A DNA stretch of 64,000 bases. Origin: JBBSEX01 sp038239345 (GTDB lineage Bacteria; Acidobacteriota; Terriglobia; Bryobacterales; Bryobacteraceae). Below, piece by piece: positions 58,547-64,000 of this stretch (the stretch's first letter is position 1; every line of letters starts with the position of its first letter). The DNA is taken from the NCBI GenBank assembly GCA_038239345.1, contig JBBSEX010000002.1, positions 434,001 to 498,000 of the forward strand, written 5' to 3'. A program made the position numbers and the translations under genes. Under the pieces are notes generated by a model. That model worked only from the letters and a program-made list of their open reading frames with translations, was not told the origin of the DNA and made no database searches.

Positions 58547-59910
58547 TTATGCGCGGCTTCTTTTAGAGATTCGCCAAGCACGGCGAGGCTTTCCTGCAAG
58601 GCTTCGGCGGTGATACAAAGAGGAGGACTGATCTTCACTGTCGCGCCGCCAAAACCTACAGGAGCGAACATCATAACGCCTCTTGTGATGCATCCCCAAA
58701 CAACATCGAAGGCAAAATCGCCGTCGGGCTCTTTTGTTCCCGGCTTGACGCAGCTGAGTCCCGCCACCAGTCCTTTGCCGGCAACAGCGCCAATCTGGGG
58801 AAACTCACGCTTCAGTTCGTGCAGGCGGGTGTGCAGCTGTTCTCCCAGCAGCCGGGCATTCTGTACAAGGTTTTCTTTTAGGATAATTTCCAGCGAGGCG
58901 AGTGCGGCGGCAACGCAAACGGGATTGCCGGTATGCGTTGAGGTCATGCTGCCGGGCGCGTGCAGATCCATGATTTCGGCGCGGCCCGCGACCGCGGATA
59001 GCGGAAGTGAACTACTGATTCCTTTTCCGAAAGTGGCGACGTCGGGAACGATGCCATAATGTTCGAACCCCCACATCGTACCCGTGCGCCCGAAACCGGC
59101 TTGCACTTCGTCGCATACCAAGATAATTTTATGCGCCGTACACCACTGCCGCAGACTCTGCATGAACTCTACTGGCGCGAAGGCCGCGCTGCCTCCCTGA
59201 TACGTTTCGAGAATCACCCCGGCTACGTTCGAGGCATGCGCGCCTTGTTCGTGAAGAGATTTTTGAAAGAAGTCGAACGAGAGATCGGGCGTCCGAAAAC
59301 CGTCGGGAAAGGGAACCTGAACGAACCCTTGGTCCAGGTTGACGATCCACTCCTTGAGCGCTGGAATTCCACCGGCCTGTTGCGAACCCAAGGTGCGCCC
59401 GTGAAATGCTTTCTCAAAAGAAACGATCGCGTTCTTGCCGCGTCCGCCAGCTTTCAAACCATGAGTGCGGCACAATTTGATGGCGCATTCCACCGTTTCC
59501 GAACCAGTGGTGAGAAGAAAGATCTTCGACAACGGAGCAGGCAGCAGCGAGGTTAGCTTTTCGACAAACCGGGCACGAATCTCCGACGGAAAACAATAGT
59601 TGTGCAGCAGCGCGGACTGAGCCTGAGAGACAATCGCGTCAATAATTTCTTGCCGGCCGTGCCCCGCGTTGGCAACCAGAACACCGGAGGACCAATCAAT
59701 AAAACGATTGCCGGCGTTATCGCGCACTGCAAAGCCCTCGGCCGATTGCCAGACAATTGGCGGCTGCCCACTCATCGCCACAGGCTCATATTTGGAGAGC
59801 CTCTCCACGACCGCGACGGACTCCGCCGAAGGAAGCTGCGTAGCGATACGGCGAAATTTAGTTTCAACACGGGGGACATCCCGCGGTGTCAGATCGAACT
59901 GTCGGGCCAT
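58543..59910 (-). CDS. Class III PLP-dependent aminotransferase
   Basis: A 455-residue fold-type I aminotransferase of the omega-amino/ornithine class. Seen are 'FIDWSSGVLVANAGHGRQEI', 'LLTTGSETVECAIKLCRTHG', 'FEKAFHGRTLGSQQAGG', Asp in 'LVCDEVQAGFGRTGTMWGFE' and the PLP lysine in 'VATFGKGISSSLPLSAVAG'. The ATG MARQFDLTPRDVPRVE matches family openings better than a TTG 48 nt upstream. It overlaps the Gfo/Idh/MocA gene by ATGA. It interconverts an amino group and a carbonyl; together with the dehydrogenases downstream this suggests conversion of an amino-sugar, aminocyclitol or omega-amino acid. Confidence 0.93.
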   Translation of the reverse strand: MARQFDLTPRDVPRVETKFRRIATQLPSAESVAVVERLSKYEPVAMSGQPPIVWQSAEGFAVRDNAGNRFIDWSSGVLVANAGHGRQEIIDAIVSQAQSALLHNYCFPSEIRARFVEKLTSLLPAPLSKIFLLTTGSETVECAIKLCRTHGLKAGGRGKNAIVSFEKAFHGRTLGSQQAGGIPALKEWIVNLDQGFVQVPFPDGFRTPDLSFDFFQKSLHEQGAHASNVAGVILETYQGGSAAFAPVEFMQSLRQWCTAHKIILVCDEVQAGFGRTGTMWGFEHYGIVPDVATFGKGISSSLPLSAVAGRAEIMDLHAPGSMTSTHTGNPVCVAAALASLEIILKENLVQNARLLGEQLHTRLHELKREFPQIGAVAGKGLVAGLSCVKPGTKEPDGDFAFDVVWGCITRGVMMFAPVGFGGATVKISPPLCITAEALQESLAVLGESLKEAAHK

Positions 59911-59954
59911 GGTCTTTCTATTGTCGATGAAAACCGTGTAGATCTGAAAATCCG

Positions 59955-60263
59955 TCAAGGTTTTTGAACGGCGATCTCGCCGATGCTGTATTCCAGGTCG
60001 CGCACGTGGACGGTTCCAGTCACATGCGCGCCGACGGCCAGTTTGTCGAAATCAGTTTGCGTACGTACGGGAAATTCCATGGTCATCGGCTCCATCCAGT
60101 CGCCAATTTTGCCGTGCTTGATGGCGGCGATCTTCAGGGAAGGGTCGAGCCGAATTATTTCGCCTTCTAGCGCATACGTCTTTTCAACGGCAGCAGGCTT
60201 TGAGCAGGCAGCAAGCAAGCCCAATAAGACAACAGCGAATATTGAGCGCGGCATCTTATCCAT
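59955..60263 (-). CDS. CusF-like copper-binding lipoprotein
   Basis: A 102-residue small lipoprotein: signal peptide with lipobox 'LLAACSKP', then a CusF-type beta-barrel ('EGEIIRLDPSLKIAAIKHGK', 'DWMEPMTMEFPV'). The M-E-P-M-T-M motif carries the Met and acidic residues that bind Cu(I) in CusF homologues; the preceding H is also conserved. It is separated by 10 nt from xerC upstream, and its stop region precedes the aminotransferase. No copper pump (CusCBA, CopA) is near, so the partner is unknown. Confidence 0.88.
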   Translation of the reverse strand: MDKMPRSIFAVVLLGLLAACSKPAAVEKTYALEGEIIRLDPSLKIAAIKHGKIGDWMEPMTMEFPVRTQTDFDKLAVGAHVTGTVHVRDLEYSIGEIAVQKP

Positions 60264-60273
60264 TATCCGGCGT

Positions 60274-61176
60274 CTACGCCTTGGGATGAGCCTTGTCGTA
60301 TACCTTCATTAAATCGGTTAACGACACCTGCGTGTATTTCTGGGTAGTGGACAATCGGGAATGCCCAAGCAGTTCCTGAATGGATCGTAAATCCGCGCCA
60401 TCGCTAAGCAGGTGGGTGGCATAAGCGTGGCGAAGACTGTGCGGGTGAATGGAAGAATCGCCATTCACCATTCGGGCGTAGAACTTCACGATGTTGCGTG
60501 CGCCACGATCAGTCAGCCGGGAGCCGCGGAAGTTTAGAAATAGTGGTTTCGCGGCACTCTCGATGACTGGCGGGCGCTTTGCCAAATAGCGTTCAAGAGC
60601 AATTCCAGCCTTCGATGTGTAGGGCACCTGGCGCTCTTTGCGGCCTTTACCTCGCACCCGGATCCATCGCTCGGTGAAATCGAAATCGTCCAGGTTCAGC
60701 CCGACAAGCTCACTAACCCGCAGCCCGCAGCCATATAAAAATTCCAGGATAGCGACATCACGCTCGGGGAAAGGGCGCTCCAGTTTCCCGTCGCCCACGC
60801 CATCGACAAGGTGATTCGCCTGTTCCTCAGTCATGACTTTGGGCAATTTCTGCGGAGTCTTTGGAGTTCGAATTAACTTTGCGAAATTGACAGTTACCAA
60901 ACCATCGCGGCGCAGAGCCTGGAACAGCGAGCGAACGGCCGCAAGTTTTCGCCGGATGGACAATACATCCAACTCTTTCTCATAAAGATGGGCCAGCCAT
61001 TCGCGAAGCGTCAGCACATCAAACTCCGAGGGGGTTGGCGGAGTGTTGCCGGGTGGCGAAAAATAGTCGTGAAATTGTCCCAGATCCGATCGATAATTTC
61101 TGATCGTGTGCGCCGACAAATTCATCCGCTCCAGTTCCTGCATATGGCGGACGATGCAGTCGCCTAATTCAGACAT
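60274..61176 (-). CDS. xerC: Tyrosine recombinase XerC
   Basis: Site-specific recombinase that with XerD resolves chromosome dimers at dif. The 300-residue protein has the SAM-like N-terminal domain ('LERMNLSAHTIRNYRSDLGQ') and the catalytic residues: R in 'YGCGLRVSELVGLNL', K in 'VRGKGRKERQVP', H-x-x-R in 'HPHSLRHAYATH', H in 'LGHSRLSTTQ' and Tyr in 'KYTQVSL'. It overlaps trmFO by 8 nt, a neighbourhood also known from Firmicutes (trmFO-xerC). The small distance to the lipoprotein gene suggests co-transcription. No dif-like site was looked for with a tool. Confidence 0.94.
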   Translation of the reverse strand: MSELGDCIVRHMQELERMNLSAHTIRNYRSDLGQFHDYFSPPGNTPPTPSEFDVLTLREWLAHLYEKELDVLSIRRKLAAVRSLFQALRRDGLVTVNFAKLIRTPKTPQKLPKVMTEEQANHLVDGVGDGKLERPFPERDVAILEFLYGCGLRVSELVGLNLDDFDFTERWIRVRGKGRKERQVPYTSKAGIALERYLAKRPPVIESAAKPLFLNFRGSRLTDRGARNIVKFYARMVNGDSSIHPHSLRHAYATHLLSDGADLRSIQELLGHSRLSTTQKYTQVSLTDLMKVYDKAHPKA

Positions 61177-62506
61177 TCACAGGCACTCCGCAATAGTCGT
61201 CCATCTTGGCGAGGGCGCGGCGGCAGACTTCGGCATGACGAGCGGAACGATCGCGACGCAGCTTTTCACGGGTAGCATCATCCAGCGCCGGAAGCAGATC
61301 GAACGTGATGTTGGCCGGCTGATAATTTTTTGGATCCGCGCCGGAAACATAGGCACACAGAGATCCTAAGGCTGTCTGGCGCGGAAAAGGTTCGATACGG
61401 TTGCCGGTAGCCAGCGCTACCGCATGACGACCAGCGATTAATCCCGTGGCGATCGATTCCACGTACCCTTCGACACCGCAAATCTGGCCAGCGAAGAAAA
61501 TCCGCGGATCGGATCGAAGTTGCAACGAAGCGTTTAGCAGTGCCGGGCCATTGATATATGTATTGCGATGTATTTGGCCGTAGCGCACGAACTCCGCTTT
61601 CTCCAGGCCTGGAATCATGCGCAGAACACGCGCTTGTTCGCCGAACCGCATATGATTTTGAAAGCCGACCAGGTTATAACTATCGGCGCGCAGATTTTCC
61701 TGGCGGAGCTGAACCACGGCGTAGGGACGGCGTCCCGTGCGCGGGTCGGTTAAGCCCATCGGCTTCATCGGACCGAAACGAAGGGTATCGCGGCCTCGCC
61801 GGGCGATCTCTTCTATTGGCAGACAAGCTTCGAAGAATCGTGTACTGTCTTCGGGGATGTGCGCTGGTACACTCTGTCCGCCAAGCAAAGCGTCCAGGAA
61901 GCGATCGTACTGATCTTTATTGAACGGACAATTTACGTAATCGTCCGACCCGTCTATCGACTTACCGTAGCGCGACTCACGGAACGCTATCGACATGTCG
62001 ATGGAGTCGGCCTCGACGATGGGGCTGATGCTGTCGTAAAAATAGAGTCGTTCCGATCCAGTGAGCCGCCCAACCTCCTGCGCGAGACCGTCGCTGGTAA
62101 GCGGACCACTGGCGACAATCCAAATCCCCTTGCCTAACGTAGTGACTTCTTCGCGTCGAAGTTCAATCAGAGGGTTACTCTCCAACGCTCGTTCGATTTC
62201 CATGGCGAACGTATCGCGATCCACCGTGAGGGCTTGGCCGCCCGGAACACGGGCAATCGCCGCAGCTTGCAGCAAGAGAGAATCCAACCGGCGCAGCTCC
62301 GTTTTCAGCAGCCACGGCGCGGAATGTTCCTGCTCGCTCTTCAGCGAATTACTACAGACGAGTTCGGCGAAGCGATCGGTTTTGTGGGCGGGTGTCTGGC
62401 GTACGGGACGCATCTCGTACAGGACAACAGGAAGGCCAGCCCGGGCGACTTGCCAGGCAGCCTCGCAGCCGGCGAGTCCGGCGCCAATAATCTGAATCGG
62501 GCCCAC
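61169..62506 (-). CDS. trmFO: Methylenetetrahydrofolate-tRNA-(uracil-5-)-methyltransferase TrmFO
   Basis: Flavoprotein that forms m5U54 in the tRNA T-loop from methylenetetrahydrofolate. The 445-residue product has the FAD-binding opening 'IIGAGLAGCEAAWQVARAG', 'EMRPVRQTPAHKTD', 'AELVCSNSLKSEQ' with the catalytic Cys, and 'FFAGQICGVEGYVESIATG' near the C-terminus. GTG start selected because MGPIQIIGAG matches the family; a TTG 24 nt upstream is possible. It starts 4 nt after the GH172-like gene stops. Formerly named gid. Confidence 0.95.
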   Translation of the reverse strand: MGPIQIIGAGLAGCEAAWQVARAGLPVVLYEMRPVRQTPAHKTDRFAELVCSNSLKSEQEHSAPWLLKTELRRLDSLLLQAAAIARVPGGQALTVDRDTFAMEIERALESNPLIELRREEVTTLGKGIWIVASGPLTSDGLAQEVGRLTGSERLYFYDSISPIVEADSIDMSIAFRESRYGKSIDGSDDYVNCPFNKDQYDRFLDALLGGQSVPAHIPEDSTRFFEACLPIEEIARRGRDTLRFGPMKPMGLTDPRTGRRPYAVVQLRQENLRADSYNLVGFQNHMRFGEQARVLRMIPGLEKAEFVRYGQIHRNTYINGPALLNASLQLRSDPRIFFAGQICGVEGYVESIATGLIAGRHAVALATGNRIEPFPRQTALGSLCAYVSGADPKNYQPANITFDLLPALDDATREKLRRDRSARHAEVCRRALAKMDDYCGVPVNV

Positions 62507-62510
62507 GGTT

Positions 62511-64000
62511 TCAGTGTAAGGGTTCTTCAAACTTCAGCGTAGCGGGCGAATCAATTGAGAGGGTGATCCCGTTCCAACGCCAGTTTAAATTGTCGCCGTT
62601 GTCCACTAATAGAGTCAGTTTGTTCGGCCCGGCTTTCAAGGGCATCTCGACGGGCGATGTGCCGAACCCGATTCGCTCCGGAAGCTGGGCAACCGGCAAT
62701 CCATTCAGCCGGACCGTGACAGCGTCATCATGGCCAAGAAGCACATGAACCTTCTGCGCGGCGGGTGACGTAACGATTGTCGAAAGCCGAAGCCTACTCT
62801 CTCCAGGTAGCCCTTTCGCGAGTGGAACCCATTTTCTCCACTGCTGCGTAAGATCCAGAAATCCGCCGCTCATCATAGCGGTATCCCATTTTAAACGAAA
62901 TTTTTCGAGCTTATCAAAGAGAACCTCGACACCATAAAAGCGCTCGTCCACCAGTTCCGGAGGAGTGGCCGTCTTCTTCATTGGGCCGAGAACTTTCCAT
63001 GAGATATCGGGCGCGATGGCGGCGGGCGGACCAGAAACCCCGGCACGTTGATACCAGAAAGCCACTGATTTGACGACCTGCTGCGGGGGCACCGCAAGAT
63101 AGAGCCGCAACGACGATTGAAACGGGATGGGGTTATCGGCAAGGTGTCGAAATCTGCGATCAAGCGCGGACGCCCCAGCGAACAATTGGAAGCGTCCCGC
63201 CTTGTGTCCCGTGAACCCGAAGAACTCTTCGCCACCAGTGCCATGCAGGATGCGCGGACGATTGGAATCGGCGTCGACAACAATTGTTTCGGCCATCGCC
63301 AGGCTCGCGCCAAAAAGGTTGAGGCCGACTAGGTGGCCCTCGCCAATAGCGGTTGCAGTAACGACATCGGTATACGCCGAGGTCTTCTTCTCTTCGCGAA
63401 AACTTGCGTGAAAGTAATGCGCGTCCCCGGGAATTGAAGTCTTGCGGTCAAGGCTGTAACGCACGATCAGATGAACGGGAATAGCCCCCGGATTGTGGAA
63501 TCGAAAGAATGCGGTGCGCCAGAACGGCATAGGGAAATAGAGTGTCTGGCTACCAGGACGCGAGTCCGCCGCGACACTGCGAAAGCCGCCAAACAAATAG
63601 CGCAGCGGAGCCTGCATGGCCGCTTGCGGATTGCCGTCCCAATGCGCCGTCAGTTCGACATCGGCCAGGTCGCGCGCTTCCAAGGTGAGTTGGCGCAGGG
63701 TTGCGGGGCCATCGAGGGAGAACTGCGCGTCACCTCCGGGCGCTACGTCGAACTCCTTCGAGTCTGGTGACGGCGCTTGCATCTTGCCGCAAGCCTTCGA
63801 GAAATCCGGCGCTCCAGATCCGGCGTAACGCATCAGCAAGCCGCTGGGATCGTTGATCGCCACCAGCCGGGATTTACTCTCCGGTTGCCGGCACAGATGG
63901 TAATCGATCTGGATGGCGAACTCCGGCAGATCCTGCTCAGACTCAATTTCTATTCGAATGCCGCTAGAGAAATAAATCGGCAGGTAAAGGTTATAACTAC
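62511..64000 (-). CDS. GH172 (DUF2961) family protein, partial
   Basis: The frame stays open to the right edge, so the N-terminus is outside the window. The visible part (about 495 residues) shows the GH172/DUF2961 pattern: a beta-sandwich with 'YFPMPFWRTAFFRFHNPG', the 'RYSLDRKTSIPGDAHYFHA' stretch with the conserved Y-F-H-A-x-x-R/F, and 'IGEGHLVGLNLF'. GH172 members form oligomers and some cleave difructose anhydrides or arabinofuranosides. The C-terminal 130 residues add a galactose-binding-like beta domain. Substrate cannot be inferred. It ends 4 nt before trmFO. Confidence 0.8.
   Translation of the reverse strand, partial: SYNLYLPIYFSSGIRIEIESEQDLPEFAIQIDYHLCRQPESKSRLVAINDPSGLLMRYAGSGAPDFSKACGKMQAPSPDSKEFDVAPGGDAQFSLDGPATLRQLTLEARDLADVELTAHWDGNPQAAMQAPLRYLFGGFRSVAADSRPGSQTLYFPMPFWRTAFFRFHNPGAIPVHLIVRYSLDRKTSIPGDAHYFHASFREEKKTSAYTDVVTATAIGEGHLVGLNLFGASLAMAETIVVDADSNRPRILHGTGGEEFFGFTGHKAGRFQLFAGASALDRRFRHLADNPIPFQSSLRLYLAVPPQQVVKSVAFWYQRAGVSGPPAAIAPDISWKVLGPMKKTATPPELVDERFYGVEVLFDKLEKFRLKWDTAMMSGGFLDLTQQWRKWVPLAKGLPGESRLRLSTIVTSPAAQKVHVLLGHDDAVTVRLNGLPVAQLPERIGFGTSPVEMPLKAGPNKLTLLVDNGDNLNWRWNGITLSIDSPATLKFEEPLH

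Overview
The window looks like a chromosomal segment of an Acidobacteriota bacterium, most likely Terriglobia / Bryobacterales (Solibacter-like). The signs are an Oar-type TonB-dependent receptor with a carboxypeptidase-regulatory N-terminus, a tricorn protease homologue, S9 and M61 peptidases, ankyrin-repeat secreted proteins, a PQQ-propeller/BACON protein, moderately high G+C and many short or overlapping gene junctions. The taxonomic call is inferred from gene families, not from a marker phylogeny.

Layout. (1) 1-711: 3' part of a secreted beta-propeller protein, minus strand, cut by the window edge. (2) 955-6743: the complete elongasome operon mreB-mreC-mreD-mrdA(PBP2)-rodA, then a structured leader and an RNase E/G gene whose S1 domain carries a very large low-complexity insertion (7160-9997). 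(3) 10080-16783: an S9 peptidase, a convergent ankyrin protein, and the LPS-transport pair lptC/lptA-fusion plus lptB, followed by tRNA-Gln(UUG). (4) 17289-36787: an accessory/stress block. It holds a DUF389 membrane protein, a CPA1 Na+/H+ antiporter, an RluA-like protein, a minus-strand efflux operon (38-aa leader peptide, TolC, HlyD-type adaptor, MacB/DevC-type permease, ATPase, SRPBCC, Cys-rich CBS protein, DUF4396), a Zn alcohol dehydrogenase, an MgtA-type P-ATPase, a pyruvate-kinase-like protein, an Acg-type nitroreductase and a cytochrome c. The composition recalls oxygen-limitation/dormancy gene sets such as the mycobacterial DosR regulon. (5) 37027-46982: M61 peptidase, ankyrin protein, TonB receptor, AraC regulator, VOC protein and a degenerate GGDEF-like protein. 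(6) 46959-56249: DUF2277, Old Yellow Enzyme, tricorn protease, PQQ/BACON protein and WD40 protein, all minus strand. (7) 56290-64000: a tightly packed minus-strand run of GH172-trmFO-xerC-CusF-like lipoprotein-class III aminotransferase-Gfo/Idh/MocA-120-aa unknown-SDR, nearly all joined by overlaps or gaps of 10 nt or less.

Functional links. Cell-wall elongation (mre/mrd/rod) and LPS export (lpt) are the core envelope genes. The middle block couples efflux, cation transport and redox enzymes, and is the best candidate for an under-described system. The 56-60 kb cluster looks like one translationally coupled metabolic operon that interconverts an amino/keto (possibly sugar or cyclitol) substrate.

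Notable non-coding signals are a multi-hairpin leader before the RNase gene, an 11-bp stem that buries the GTG start of the tricorn gene, two gene fragments (NF038122-like, DUF899-like) too short to be functional, and a 13-bp copy of the tRNA-Gln T-arm 3.1 kb from the tRNA. No CRISPR array, rRNA, complete insertion sequence or prophage was recognised.
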